Of a stretch of DNA of 41,631 bases, positions 5,557 to 16,000 are shown in pieces. The stretch lies in the NCBI GenBank assembly GCA_030609965.1, contig JAUWSQ010000022.1, forward strand, positions 1-41,631. The letters run 5' to 3'. The translations under genes and the position numbers were made by a program. The notes under the pieces are model-generated. The model made no database searches. It worked only from the letters and a program-made list of their open reading frames with translations, and was not told where the DNA came from. This DNA is from Candidatus Fermentibacterota bacterium. Its GTDB lineage: Bacteria; Fermentibacterota; Fermentibacteria; Fermentibacterales; JCC-6. The stretch's first letter is position 1; every line of letters begins with the position of its first letter.

Positions 5557-7197
5557 ATGTTTTGTTATCAGTGTGAGCAGACAGCAAAAGGGATCGGTTG
5601 CGACAGATTCGGTGTCTGTGGCAAAGACCCGAAGACCGCGGTAATGCAGGACCTTCTTGTATATGTTGCAAAAGGTGTTTCCAATTGGGCAATCAGGGCA
5701 AGGAAACTCGGGATAGTGAACCGTAAAGCTGATATTTTTGTTATTGAAGCACTCTTCACTACGGTTACAAATGTGAATTTCGATTCGGATACTCTGATAA
5801 ACCTTATCAGAGCGGGTGTTGAAGTGCGGGACAACATTCGTGATCTGTATCTGCAGGCATGCGCGGAAAAGGGACAGGAACCGCAGGAGCTTGGTGGACC
5901 TGCCGTATGGAAAATGCCCGAAAATGAGACTGAGATCGAAAACGAAGCCGTAAAGCTGTCCATAGCTGAAAGACTTGAAGATCCCGGTAAGGATATTACG
6001 GGTCTCGAGGAATTGATAACATACGGTTTGAAGGGTTCCGCGTCCTACGCCGATCATGCTTTGATCCTTGGCTTTGAGGACGATGATGTTTACGCATTCT
6101 TCCACGAATCTCTTGATTTCCTGACCAGGAAGAACACAGTTGGTGACCTTTTCGCTATGGCCCTGAAAGTTGGAGAGAAGAACCTCCGTGTAATGGAGCT
6201 GCTGGATTCGGCAAATACCGGAGTTTACGGCCATCCGGAACCCACGGAAGTAAGGGTTACTCCACTCAAAGGTAAGGCAATAGTTGTTTCAGGTCACGAT
6301 CTGAAGGATCTTGAGGAACTGCTGAAGCAGACCGAGGGAAAAGGGATTAACGTCTACACTCATGGTGAGATGCTTCCGACCCTTGCTTACCCCGGTCTTA
6401 AAAAGTATTCGCACCTTGTGGGGAATTACGGCGGAGCATGGCAGGACCAGCAAAGGGAATTTGACGAATTCCCGGGAGCCATCTTAATGACTACGAACTG
6501 TATACAGAAACCGAAGGATTCCTACAAAGATAGAATCTTCACAACCGGGCTGGTCCAATGGCCTGGAGTAGCGCATATAGATGACCATGATTACTCTGCT
6601 GTAATAGAAGCTGCTCTGGCAGCAGATGGTTTCAGCGAAGATGCTCCCGAGAAGAAAATCATGGTGGGATTCGGGCACAATGCCGTCCTTTCAGTTGCCG
6701 ATAAGGTGATCCAGGCAGTTAAGGATGGAAACATCCGGCATTTCTTCCTGGTAGGCGGATGCGACGGGGCTAAATCAGGCAGAAATTACTACACAGATAT
6801 TGCTCAGCAGATACCTGATGACTGTGTAATTCTTACGCTGGCCTGCGGTAAGTACCGCTTCAACAAACTGGAATTTGGGGATATAGGCGGGATTCCAAGA
6901 CTCCTCGATATAGGTCAGTGCAACGATGCTCATTCCGCAATTCAGATAGCAGTAGCACTTGCTGGAGCTTTTGAATGCGGAGTGAACGACCTGCCCCTTT
7001 CCATGATACTCAGCTGGTACGAGCAGAAGGCTGTTACCATACTGCTCTCCCTGCTTTATCTTGGCATCAAGGATATAAGGCTCGGACCGACGCTTCCAGC
7101 TTTCCTTACGCCTGCTGCATTGGAAATACTTGTGGACAAATTCAATATTATGCCCACTACAACACCAGAGGATGACCTCAAGGCTATCCTGGGCTAA
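5557..7197 (+). CDS. hcp: Hydroxylamine reductase / hybrid-cluster protein
   Basis: A full-length 546-residue hybrid-cluster protein, a cytoplasmic enzyme with a cubane cluster and a [4Fe-2S-2O] hybrid cluster, tied to NO or hydroxylamine detoxification in anaerobes. The N-terminus CYQCEQTAKGIGCDRFGVC has CX2CX8CX5C spacing, like the class I form of strict anaerobes and unlike the enterobacterial type. Hybrid-cluster motifs follow: TTNCIQKPKDSYKDRIFTTG, VGGCDGAKSGRNYYTD, LACGKYRFNK and DIGQCNDAHSA. GGAAGGAGAAGG precedes ATG 5557. A hairpin and a cupin gene follow, and an Rrf2 regulator lies divergently upstream. It suggests an anaerobic or microaerobic life with nitrosative stress. Confidence 0.97.
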   Translation: MFCYQCEQTAKGIGCDRFGVCGKDPKTAVMQDLLVYVAKGVSNWAIRARKLGIVNRKADIFVIEALFTTVTNVNFDSDTLINLIRAGVEVRDNIRDLYLQACAEKGQEPQELGGPAVWKMPENETEIENEAVKLSIAERLEDPGKDITGLEELITYGLKGSASYADHALILGFEDDDVYAFFHESLDFLTRKNTVGDLFAMALKVGEKNLRVMELLDSANTGVYGHPEPTEVRVTPLKGKAIVVSGHDLKDLEELLKQTEGKGINVYTHGEMLPTLAYPGLKKYSHLVGNYGGAWQDQQREFDEFPGAILMTTNCIQKPKDSYKDRIFTTGLVQWPGVAHIDDHDYSAVIEAALAADGFSEDAPEKKIMVGFGHNAVLSVADKVIQAVKDGNIRHFFLVGGCDGAKSGRNYYTDIAQQIPDDCVILTLACGKYRFNKLEFGDIGGIPRLLDIGQCNDAHSAIQIAVALAGAFECGVNDLPLSMILSWYEQKAVTILLSLLYLGIKDIRLGPTLPAFLTPAALEILVDKFNIMPTTTPEDDLKAILG

Positions 7198-7209
7198 AAC
7201 CGAGACAGA

Positions 7210-7236
7210 AAGGGGGTGGCGGGTAGCCACCCCCTT
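7210..7236 (+). terminator. Strong GC hairpin between hcp and the cupin gene
   Basis: AAGGGGGTGGC (7210-7220) and GCCACCCCCTT (7226-7236) form a perfect 11-bp stem with loop GGGTA, 12 bases after the hcp stop. There is no T tract after it, so it is not a textbook terminator. It could act as a partial terminator or an mRNA 3'-end stabiliser separating hcp from the cupin gene, whose ribosome site GGAG lies about ten bases downstream. Confidence 0.6.
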
Positions 7237-7256
7237 CGTACAGAGTGGAGACAGAA

Positions 7257-7595
7257 ATGAAAATAATCAAGGTATCGGAACAACCAGGTGCAAAAAATCC
7301 TCACGGTATTGACGTCAGGCGCGTATACGACAGTGAACATGCCCTTTCAAGCCACCTGACACTCAAACCAGGCGAGCAGCTCATCCGTCACATAACCCCG
7401 GTCGATGTGTTTTTCTACGTGCTCTCCGGAACAGGGATAGTTGAGGTGGGAAATGAAGAACTTGAAGTTTCACAGGATACAGCAATAGAAAGTCCTAAGG
7501 ATATTCCTCACTGCTGGTACAACAGGAGTGACGCGGATCTCCGGATACTGGTTGTGAAAGTACCTCGTCCTACAACAGGAACAAAGCTGCTTTAA
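7257..7595 (+). CDS. Small single-domain cupin protein
   Basis: The start is ATG 7257 with GGAG six bases upstream; a GTG at 7245 would overlap that site. The protein has 112 residues with cupin motifs 1 (HITPVDVFFYVLSGTGIVEV) and 2 (ESPKDIPHCWYNRSDADLRI). Of the usual metal ligands, the His of RHIT and the His of PHCWY are visible, but motif 1 lacks the normal HxH, so metal binding is uncertain. Small cupins next to hcp are seen in other anaerobes; a role with the hybrid-cluster protein is a guess from proximity. Confidence 0.8.
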   Translation: MKIIKVSEQPGAKNPHGIDVRRVYDSEHALSSHLTLKPGEQLIRHITPVDVFFYVLSGTGIVEVGNEELEVSQDTAIESPKDIPHCWYNRSDADLRILVVKVPRPTTGTKLL

Positions 7596-7606
7596 ACTAC
7601 CCCTGC

Positions 7607-8755
7607 CTATATGGTATCCGGGATTTCAAGCACCAGAACTCTGGGCCATGTGTTTGGATCAGGTACCCATGCCACTGCTCCGTTATCGGTGATCCTTACA
7701 GTCATGAAATCGATATCCGGGTCATCTATCTCCAGGGATGCGGTATAAAGAAGATCACCTTCGAAATTGTAGACATTCCAGAAGGGATAACGGTAAGCGC
7801 CTAATCTAACCCACAGTCTGTCTTCGCTGTCTACACCCAGGTCAGTAACCGCTCTCCGGTACAGGACCGGATCGAAGGTCAGCTCCATACCTGACATTCT
7901 TCCTCCACGGCTCCCCATCCGGGTGGAGAATTCCTCAAATTCCGCCTCTTCGTATGCAAGCTCCTCCGGGGTTTTTTCCATCTTGTCGACCTTCACATCA
8001 ATCGAAAAGAATGGCTCTCCACTCTGATTGTACCCGTTGATCTTTATTTCGTCTGTTCCCGCTTCTGCAATGAATACATGCCCTGCATTGTCTGAAGTGA
8101 AAATAGGGTCTTTATCAGCACCCATTGGTCCTATACGCGAAGGATCGAAAGTACGCATTTCTTCTGAGTAAACAATGGCCGTTTCCGATGAATTCTCCAT
8201 TCGGGCTATTGAATAACCCGTTAGACCAGCCTCACGGTCAAAAACAGGCAGCATACCAACGAAGGCTGAATCTCCCGCTGTTCTTACGGTGAAGGGCGGT
8301 CTGGGGAAAAATCCGATAATGTTCTCTTTCCAGCTCAGAGAATCGTCGAAAACACAAACAGCGCCCCCCGGCAAATCGGTAACAATGAAATCGTTATTTC
8401 CAAGAACAGCCATGCCCATCGGTCTCTGGAATTCTCCCGGTCCGGTACCCTGTCTACCCGCAGACCCGGTAAATTCACCGACGGATGAAAACTTCCTTAC
8501 GTTCATAGTTGATAAATCAAGAATCAGAACGTCCCCATTCTCGTCCTGAAGGGCTTCAACGATCTGGCCGAATACGTAATTGGTATCACCCAGTTCAACG
8601 CCTATCGTAATATCTGTGGTAAGCTCCAGATGTGGAGTGCCGGTTGGAGTAATTTCCTCAATTTCACTGGTGTTTTCATCGGAGTCGCTGCAGCCGAGAA
8701 AAACCGTACCAATAATCAGAGCCGCCAACGCTGCTATTTGAATCTTGCTTTTCAT
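7607..8755 (-). CDS. Beta-propeller lipoprotein (6-bladed, NHL-like)
   Basis: A 382-residue protein with a lipoprotein signal peptide. MKSKIQIAALAALIIG leads to the lipobox FLGC, with Cys22 as the lipidated residue, followed by an acidic linker. The body has propeller-like blades, including GSAGRQGTGPGEFQRPMGMA (the GxGPGEF signature of 6-bladed/NHL propeller lipoproteins), VLGNNDFIVTD and GVDSEDRLWVRL. Such proteins are frequent in Bacteroidota and related phyla and have no common assigned function. A charged, Met- and Gly-rich insertion (about residues 270-300) interrupts the propeller. The gene converges on the cupin gene with an 11-bp gap. Confidence 0.8.
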   Translation of the reverse strand: MKSKIQIAALAALIIGTVFLGCSDSDENTSEIEEITPTGTPHLELTTDITIGVELGDTNYVFGQIVEALQDENGDVLILDLSTMNVRKFSSVGEFTGSAGRQGTGPGEFQRPMGMAVLGNNDFIVTDLPGGAVCVFDDSLSWKENIIGFFPRPPFTVRTAGDSAFVGMLPVFDREAGLTGYSIARMENSSETAIVYSEEMRTFDPSRIGPMGADKDPIFTSDNAGHVFIAEAGTDEIKINGYNQSGEPFFSIDVKVDKMEKTPEELAYEEAEFEEFSTRMGSRGGRMSGMELTFDPVLYRRAVTDLGVDSEDRLWVRLGAYRYPFWNVYNFEGDLLYTASLEIDDPDIDFMTVRITDNGAVAWVPDPNTWPRVLVLEIPDTI

Positions 8756-8854
8756 GTAAAACCTTCCTGATGATCAGATATATTTTGTTCAGACGGTATT
8801 CCGTATTCTATTAATAATTCCACAGGATTGCGATAACGTTGGCGGATTGTAACA

Positions 8855-8867
8855 GTCTGTAACAGAC
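8855..8867. promoter_or_regulatory. Short palindrome in the lipoprotein/tldD divergent gap
   Basis: GTCTGT-A-ACAGAC (8855-8867) is a perfect palindrome that overlaps a direct repeat GTAACAG (8849-8855 and 8859-8865), about 80 bp before tldD and 100 bp before the divergent lipoprotein gene. It could be an operator, but nothing identifies a regulator. The rest of the gap is AT-rich, and I could not choose a promoter with confidence. Confidence 0.3.
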
Positions 8868-8947
8868 ACGGATTTCTCAGTTTTTGAATAATTCGTATAT
8901 TAGGAAAAATATATGTTCAATTTTCTTCAATTTAAGGCAGGTTTTCA

Positions 8948-10429
8948 ATGACAGAAGTGAATGTGAAGAAGGAGATAGCGAGCAACATTTCGAGAATATC
9001 TTCTGAAGGCGCCGATTACGTTGACGCAAGATACTACCTTGATGACAGTTCTGAAACGCTACTGCTCTACGATGGCGACCTTGAGGCCAACGATACAACA
9101 GTAGAGTGTGGTATCGGAGTAAGGGTTTTATGGGAAGGCGCATGGGGGTTTTCAGCCACCAGCGATCCTTCCGGGATTGATGCGTGTTTCGCGAAGGCTG
9201 CTGCGAACGCCAGAACGGCATCCAGGCTTGTTAATGTTCCCCTTTCGATGGGTGCGGGGGAAGCTGTCAAGGGTAGTTATGCGTCCCCTGTCGAGATTGA
9301 CCCTTTCTCTGTGAGCCTTCAGGATAAACTCGCATTTCTGAGCAGGCTTGATAATGATCTGAAGGAAGACTTCATTTTCAAGAGAATGGTCTTTGTCAAT
9401 TTCCAGAAGAAGAAGATTCACTTCCAGAATAGCTTTGGTTCCGAAATAAACAAGGATCTTGCCTCTGTTTTCGGTATGATCATGGTCATGGCGCTTGATT
9501 CCGACGGTGAGATGCAAAGGCGAAGTATGAGCCTGTATTCAACTGGGGATGGCACTGCCGGCTGGAAAATGATGACTGATCCGGAGCTCTTCTCCGGGCA
9601 CGCAGGTAGAATCAGATCGGAACTGGCAGAGCTTATCAAGGCTGAACCCCTCGAATATGGGAGACGATCCGTGATACTGCTTCCCGGTCAGGGTCATCTT
9701 CAGGTTCATGAAACAATCGGGCATCCGCTTGAGCTGGACAGAATTCTTGGATACGAGCTTTCCTATGCCGGAGGTTCCTTTGTTGACCTTGATTCATTCG
9801 GTAAACTCAGGTACGGAAGTGATAAGCTGTCTGTAAGTTCTTACGGAAGTATCGCGAATTCCCCCGGTTCATTCGGATTCGATGATGATGGAACCCCTGA
9901 GCGTGATTACCTCCTTATTGACAGGGGTATCCTGGTCAACGCCCTTACATCAAGAGCCATGGTAAACGAAGCGAATGAAAGAGCCGGCAGGGAAGTCTTC
10001 GAGCAGAGTGGAGGAGCAGCCCGTGCAACATCTTTCTACAGAGCTCCAATAGATAGAATGACCAATGTGAATATTCTTCCGGGTAACGATGGCACCGAGG
10101 ATGAGATAATAGCATCAACCGAGGATGGTATCGTGGTTGATAATCCCGTTTCATGGTCAATCGGTTCCAACCGGGAGCATTTCCACTTCGGTTGCGAAAT
10201 CGCATGGGAAGTGAAGAACGGAGAAAAGACCCGGGTTCTGAGAAACCCAACTTACCAGGGGCATACTCTGGAATTCTACGGTTCCCTTTCTGCAGTGGGA
10301 GACAAATCCACATGGAAAGTAGAGCAGGTGAATAACTGCGGGAAAGGCGAGCCGAACCAGGTCATGCAGATCGGCCATGGAGTCCCTGTTATTAAATTCG
10401 ATGATGTGATTACCGGAGAAAGGAAGTAG
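8948..10429 (+). CDS. tldD: TldD metalloprotease subunit
   Basis: A 493-residue TldD. TldD with TldE (PmbA) forms a heterodimeric zinc protease that cleaves unfolded peptides and matures some peptide natural products such as microcin B17. HETIGHPLELDR carries the HExxxH zinc site (His254 and His259). Downstream, PERDYLLIDRGILVNALTSR is a conserved family stretch, and the tail has the family Cys-rich segment (VNNCGKGEPNQVMQIGHGVP). It is followed after three bases by the partner gene. No peptide precursor gene is obvious in the window. Confidence 0.95.
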   Translation: MTEVNVKKEIASNISRISSEGADYVDARYYLDDSSETLLLYDGDLEANDTTVECGIGVRVLWEGAWGFSATSDPSGIDACFAKAAANARTASRLVNVPLSMGAGEAVKGSYASPVEIDPFSVSLQDKLAFLSRLDNDLKEDFIFKRMVFVNFQKKKIHFQNSFGSEINKDLASVFGMIMVMALDSDGEMQRRSMSLYSTGDGTAGWKMMTDPELFSGHAGRIRSELAELIKAEPLEYGRRSVILLPGQGHLQVHETIGHPLELDRILGYELSYAGGSFVDLDSFGKLRYGSDKLSVSSYGSIANSPGSFGFDDDGTPERDYLLIDRGILVNALTSRAMVNEANERAGREVFEQSGGAARATSFYRAPIDRMTNVNILPGNDGTEDEIIASTEDGIVVDNPVSWSIGSNREHFHFGCEIAWEVKNGEKTRVLRNPTYQGHTLEFYGSLSAVGDKSTWKVEQVNNCGKGEPNQVMQIGHGVPVIKFDDVITGERK

Positions 10430-10432
10430 ACA

Positions 10433-11806
10433 ATGCTGGACGCAAACATCAGGGAGATTCTGATGCAGGTAAGGGATGAAGCTGCCGACTCCGGCACTCA
10501 GGCTACACTTCAACTGCATCATGAGAAAAGCCATCTCATGCGGATTGGTAACAATTCGGTATCACTGAATACTTCGGAAGACCTTTTGAGACTGGATATG
10601 GAAGTAACCGAGGGCAGAAAACAGGGAAGCCAGACCTATCTCGGACCGATCGAGGACGTAGATACTGTCCGGGGCATCCTTAATGCGGCCAGGGAAAAAG
10701 CGAGAATGGCTTCACCCAAAACTTACGATCCTATCCCGGATGTGGTGGAAACTCCAATAAGTGAAGACAACCAGTTTGACCTTGAACTTGCGGATATTGA
10801 TCCCGGCATGAAGGTCGAGGCTTACCATGAAATCATAGAGAAACTCGGAGGACAGTACAATTACTCCGGGTCCTGGTCCAGCGGATTGATGCAGGTGTAC
10901 CTTCTTTCCACTGCCAACAGAAACGAAGCCTACCATAGAAGCACCGATCAGCTATTCTCTATTGTTTTGAAGCATCCTCGAGCCAAATGGGAACTTACAC
11001 ATAACCAGACCGGCTGGAGAGCCTCGGATATTTCAATTGAAAAAACGATAAATGCTCTCAGTGAGCTGTTGCCCATCTACGAAGAAAATGATGGTTTCAA
11101 GGCTGAGCCCGGAGAATATACGGTGATCTTCGGATCAAGTGCTGTGGCAGAGATAATTGAAATGGCGGTTTATACCGGTCTGGCTGGAAGAAGCTATGAG
11201 GAAAAGCAGAGCTGGACTATGAAGTACAAAATCGGAGAGAAGATCCTCGGGGATAAGATCTCCGTTGTAGATGACCCCACAAATCCGGAAACTTTCATGT
11301 TCGGATTCGACATGTGCGGCCGCAGGCGTAATATCTTCCCACTTGTGGAGGATGGGGATCTTATGAATCTTATGTACGATTCAGCTACCGCGGCCAAGTA
11401 CGGAAAGAAGCCTACCGGACACGATACCGGATCACCAAGTATCGTGATGGATACAGGCTTTGGACCTGCAGACCCCCTTGAAGCAGTCAAGGATATGGGC
11501 AGAGTACTGTATATACCCGCTCTGCATTACATGAATATCCCCAATCGAAGTAAAGGAATATTTACCGGCAGTTCCAGGTTCAACGCCGTTCTTGTGGAAG
11601 ATGGGAAGATAGGATCACCTATTTTTTCATCAAGGGTAACTGACTCTTTCCAGAATGTACTTGGTAACGTGAAAGCAATTTCATCGGTATCGGAATCCGT
11701 TAATGAGTCCAACACCTACGGAAGAAGGGCTCCCGTAGCCATGAGTGTCCCTTCATATTTCGTTTCCGAAGGCGTCAAGATCACTGATTCCGCTGATTCC
11801 TTTTAA
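10433..11806 (+). CDS. pmbA: TldE/PmbA, non-catalytic partner of TldD
   Basis: A 457-residue homologue of TldD without HExxxH, as expected for the subunit that builds the substrate channel. Recognisable segments are SGLMQVYLLSTANRNEAYHR, EPGEYTVIFGSSAVAEII (where TldD has its zinc helix) and the C-terminal GNVKAISSVSE region. It starts three bases after tldD, so the two are co-transcribed and probably translationally coupled. A strong hairpin follows at 11819-11839. Confidence 0.93.
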   Translation: MLDANIREILMQVRDEAADSGTQATLQLHHEKSHLMRIGNNSVSLNTSEDLLRLDMEVTEGRKQGSQTYLGPIEDVDTVRGILNAAREKARMASPKTYDPIPDVVETPISEDNQFDLELADIDPGMKVEAYHEIIEKLGGQYNYSGSWSSGLMQVYLLSTANRNEAYHRSTDQLFSIVLKHPRAKWELTHNQTGWRASDISIEKTINALSELLPIYEENDGFKAEPGEYTVIFGSSAVAEIIEMAVYTGLAGRSYEEKQSWTMKYKIGEKILGDKISVVDDPTNPETFMFGFDMCGRRRNIFPLVEDGDLMNLMYDSATAAKYGKKPTGHDTGSPSIVMDTGFGPADPLEAVKDMGRVLYIPALHYMNIPNRSKGIFTGSSRFNAVLVEDGKIGSPIFSSRVTDSFQNVLGNVKAISSVSESVNESNTYGRRAPVAMSVPSYFVSEGVKITDSADSF

Positions 11807-11818
11807 ACTGTTCTAACA

Positions 11819-11839
11819 GGGGCCTGCCCGGCAGGCCCC
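11819..11839 (+). terminator. GC-rich hairpin after tldD-pmbA
   Basis: GGGGCCTGCC (11819-11828) and GGCAGGCCCC (11830-11839) are perfectly complementary around C11829, giving an 8-bp stem with a small loop in practice. No T tract follows, and the next gene starts 20 bases later, so read-through is likely. It may be a weak terminator or a processing site. Confidence 0.5.
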
Positions 11840-11858
11840 GGCTTCTGGAAAACTGAAA

Positions 11859-12980
11859 ATGATCAATAATGCTAAAAGTAAAGACCCGACCCTGATCGTG
11901 GGGGGAGGGCCTGCGGGAGCTTCGTGTGCCTGGAAGCTGGCCTCTGCAGGCATTTCATGCATCCTGATAGACAAGGCTTCTTTTCCGAGAGACAAAGTGT
12001 GCGCTGGCACCCTGAGCGCAAGGACGGCGGAGATTCTCACCAGTTCGGGTATTCTCCCGGCTCCAGAACTGGAAGCTCTGAAGCTGAAGGAATACAGGAC
12101 CATATCCCTCTGGAACAGGGGTGATCTCCTTCGAACCTTCACTTCACAGCACACTTCCGTACGGATAGTATCCAGAAGAGAATTCGATAATGTATTGATC
12201 GATAAGGCATCTGCGGCCGGTGCCCGAATCGTTACAGGGGAGGCAGCGGTATCTGCTGATTCATCTTCTGTGACGACCTTAACAGGGAAGGCCTTTTCAT
12301 ATTCGAACCTTGTCGGGGCAGATGGATGCGGCAGTCTCGTTCGAAAAGTTATTTCCGGCAAAAGGGGTAAGGGAACAGGAATTGGATTTGAGTATTTCAT
12401 ACCGCTGACCGATCTGGATGAAGAACCGGAAGAGATTCAGATTCACTTCGGGTATTTCCCTTACGGTTACATCTGGGTAATCTCTGACGGCGAGAAGGTC
12501 AATATTGGAACCGGAGCGGTAGGCAGCCCGGCATCACCATCCAACATAATCTTTGCTCTCAAAGGTTTTCTTGAAGCGCGAGGTATATCCTGCGAGAAAT
12601 ACCAGCTGCATGGAGCTCTGTTACCATCCCGGGAGCTTGATAGAAACCTGGGGAAGGGGAATATCTACCTGGCGGGTGATGCCGCAGGTCTTGTAGATCA
12701 TGTCTCTGGGGAAGGAATCGGACATGCTGTAGAAAGCGGATTCCTGGTAGCGGAATGCATCAGTTCCGGAGGAGACCGCAAAACCGTACTGAAACGGAAA
12801 GACAACTGCATTAGCATTGTCAGACAGTCAATGTTCTACAGACATCTCCTCTTCAGTCCATTCACCCACGGGACAGCAATGATGGGGCTTCGTGACAACG
12901 AAGAATACGCACAGGGGTACTGGAACATCATCTCCGGCATTGAATCCTACACTGAAATGTTCAGCCGGATATTAACCTGA
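11859..12980 (+). CDS. Geranylgeranyl-reductase-family FAD-dependent oxidoreductase
   Basis: A 373-residue flavoprotein. LIVGGGPAGASCAWKLASAG is the N-terminal FAD-binding Rossmann motif. FPRDKVCAGTLS is the Cys-containing signature of the family. VGADGCGSLVRK and YLAGDAAGLVDHVSGEGIGH (GDAAG-GEGI) complete the FAD site. Members reduce isoprenoid double bonds (menaquinone, lipids, (bacterio)chlorophyll tail) or carry out other oxidoreductions; the substrate is not readable here. It follows tldD-pmbA on the same strand after a hairpin and converges on the cyclase gene. Confidence 0.88.
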   Translation: MINNAKSKDPTLIVGGGPAGASCAWKLASAGISCILIDKASFPRDKVCAGTLSARTAEILTSSGILPAPELEALKLKEYRTISLWNRGDLLRTFTSQHTSVRIVSRREFDNVLIDKASAAGARIVTGEAAVSADSSSVTTLTGKAFSYSNLVGADGCGSLVRKVISGKRGKGTGIGFEYFIPLTDLDEEPEEIQIHFGYFPYGYIWVISDGEKVNIGTGAVGSPASPSNIIFALKGFLEARGISCEKYQLHGALLPSRELDRNLGKGNIYLAGDAAGLVDHVSGEGIGHAVESGFLVAECISSGGDRKTVLKRKDNCISIVRQSMFYRHLLFSPFTHGTAMMGLRDNEEYAQGYWNIISGIESYTEMFSRILT

Positions 12981-13022
12981 TATAGCGGGAAATCCAGCAC
13001 AGTTATGCTAAAGATGCTATGC

Positions 13023-16000
13023 CTAAGTGTCGCAGGTGACCTCCGGCCCCTTCAAATCTTCCCGGATAGATATTATATCATGTGTTGGCTTCTCTTCGAC
13101 AGCCCTGTCGAGAATCTTAACGAGTTCCTTCTTCAATACTGCCGGTGAGAGTTCTTCAGGCATATCATCCACGGGGATCTGAACCATTTGCCAGATATCA
13201 TGAACAGGAATAACAATGCTGACAGGGTTGGATGCTTTAGAGATGATTTCCTGAACAGCCCTGATACAACTCAGCTTTTCCTCGAGAGATTCGGTGTTCT
13301 CAAAGCGAATTCTCTGCAGGAGGGAATCGTTCTCCGGCATAGCTTCAGATTTCTCTTGTTTCTCTATCAGAGAATTGGATTCTCTGGCGGCAGCTTCCGC
13401 TTCCCGAAGTCTTCCAAGACGGAAAAGAGTTCGCGCTCTGTCGGCCTGGAAGTAGTAGATGTAGTGAACGTAATCCAGTTCCTGGAAAATCAGTATTGCC
13501 TTGTCGAAAGTACTCAGAGCCTGTTCCAGCTTACCCTGTTTCATCAGAACAACCGCCATGTAACCCAGTGCTTCAGCCTCACCGTAACGAATACCGATAT
13601 CACGTGATGTCTCACAATATTCCTGAAGCATCTTCAGCGCCCCGGAGTAGTCTCCCTTATCGGTTTTAAGTATTGCAAGTCCACAGGAGTGATAGGATAT
13701 GTAGTACCTGTCACCAATTTCCCGTGCGATATCAAGTGCTTTCCGGTAAGTCAGTTCCGCTTCTTCAAATTGATTCCTGTTATGAAATACATCCGCAAGA
13801 TTTCCAAGACTGACAGAATGCAGCCGTTTATCCTTGTGCTGTTTAGCCACATCGATCGCTTTCTCCAGAATCTGCTGTTTCTCGGCAGGATCGACTGCTG
13901 TAGATGCCATGTTATTGTACACTTTGGCGCTGCTTTCAGTATCATCCTTCATCTCTTCAAATATTCTCAGCTGCTTCTCAAACAGTGTTCTGGCTTCACT
14001 CACGTGACCTGTCATGAACTTGATCGCGGCAAGATACCCGGTGGATTCGTATATCCCCTTCAGGTATCCAAGTTCGTTATGGATTTCGAGCGCTTTCTCA
14101 TTCACCTCCATGGCTGTCTTCAGGTCTCCAAGGCGAGATGTGAGCCAGGCACGCATACCCATTGCTTCTGCGTACCTCTTTTCGTCTCCCGCTCCGAGGG
14201 CCAGCTCTTCTGTCCTTTCGGCAAGTTCCACAGCTTCCCTGCATCTGGCAAATATTCCAAGTATCTTGATTTCCCTGATCATTATGCCGATCAGCTGGTC
14301 TTTCCTGTCCGGCTGAAGTTCGAGAAGCTCCCGCAGCCTTACTATGCACTTGTAAGCAAGTTTTACGTCACCACTCTCCGAAGCGGCCCCAAGCACTTTA
14401 TCAAGGTAGAAACATGCTGTCTCGCTATCTTTTGCCCTGTCCCAATGGTACGCAAGATCAGGAAAGAAAGTTTCATCACCAGGGTAAATATTCTCAATCG
14501 CACAGGCTGCAATATTGTGAAGTTTAACGAGTTCGCTTTCCAGCTGCATGCTGTACACTGTTTCCCTCAGTAGACCATGATGAAAGATGTACACGATCTC
14601 TGAAACGGATGACCAGAGTTTCTCTTCCGCGCCATTGCTCAACAGCGGCGCGAGTTCTCTGCCTGTAAGCATTGCTGAAAGAACCCTGGCATTGAACTCA
14701 AACCCCAGAACCGAAGCTGTTCTCACAACTCTTTTAAGATCACCTGATAATCGATCAATTCGCGCCATCAGAAGATCAACGATCCCTCTGGGAATCTTAT
14801 CGGGGGATGCGGACAGGGTAATGATGTTATTCTTTTTCTGTATAGAATCTGATTCAGCAAGATATACAGCGTACTGGCGAAGATAGAACGGATTCATGCC
14901 GGAATGTGCTGCAAGGAATTTCTCCAGGTCCGGTCCGGGTATTCCACCCAGAATACCCTTTACGAGTTCGGGAAGCGTTTGCTGTTGAAGGGGTTCGAGA
15001 TCAATAATAACAGTATCTTTTTCAGAGGGGATCTCTATTCTTGAGCCATCGTCATGTGTTCTGGCTGCAAGAGCGAGAATAATCGGAAGATTATCCAGAT
15101 TTCTTATCATACTCCGCACAAGTGATTCAGAACTGTCATCAAGCCATTGAATATCGTCTATAACAATGAAAAGAGATTCGGGATGAGCAATACCCAGAAA
15201 GAGCTCCCGAAGGGCAGTAATAGTGTTTTCCTGCTTTCCCTCCGGCCCGACCTGATGGTAAAGAGAACCGGGCATATCAAGTCCAAGAAGCGCGGAGAGA
15301 AATGATACTGTTCTTTCAAGTTCCTGAACTCCTTTCGGATACTGATCTCTCAAATTCGTGCATGTTCTCTTAAATATCCTGCTGAATACGGCAAAATTAT
15401 CCTTTTCTGATGAATCCCTCCTCTGCTGGAAGTATCCTCTCAGAAACGTAACAAACGGTCCGAAGCTTCGTATGATGATATCCTCGCATCTCAGATGGAT
15501 CCTTCGGAACCCCTGAGTTTCCAGAATGCTGCCTGCCTCCCACAGAAGATGGGACTTACCGGTTCCCGCAGAAGCGGAAACCAGCAGGGAATTGCCTATG
15601 CAATTGTCCGCTGACTGCCGGGCGAGATCGGTAATTATCCCCAGCTCTTCATCTCTTCCAAGAAGCTTACCCTCGAAAGGATGTCTACCTGAGTCAACAG
15701 TGCTGTTATCAAGTCTGAAGATGTTAACTTCATCGGCTATACCCTTGACTCTGGCTGAGATCGCTATTCTTGATTCCGGAATATCAGCGGCAATACTGTC
15801 ACTTGCATAAATCCCGGAGTTCTTCTCGAATCTCATTATCCGGGCTGCAATATTCACCTGACTTCCAAGAACAGTGTAGGTTCCCATTTCGCGAAAACCC
15901 AGAAAACCTGCGTACACGGTTCCCGAAGAAACAGCTATTCTGACTGGAAAGGGCGCGGAATTCTGTATCTGACGAGCGAAAGTCAAAGCACGCTCCTGAT

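Noticed and set aside
8880-8925. Promoter for tldD in the AT-rich stretch
   Set aside because: TTGAAT and several TATATT-like boxes occur, but none has 15-19 nt spacing that I could defend.
13689-14573. Plus-strand frame of 294 codons
   Set aside because: Antisense to the TPR part of the cyclase gene, which has clear domains; Phe- and Cys-rich translation typical of a shadow frame.
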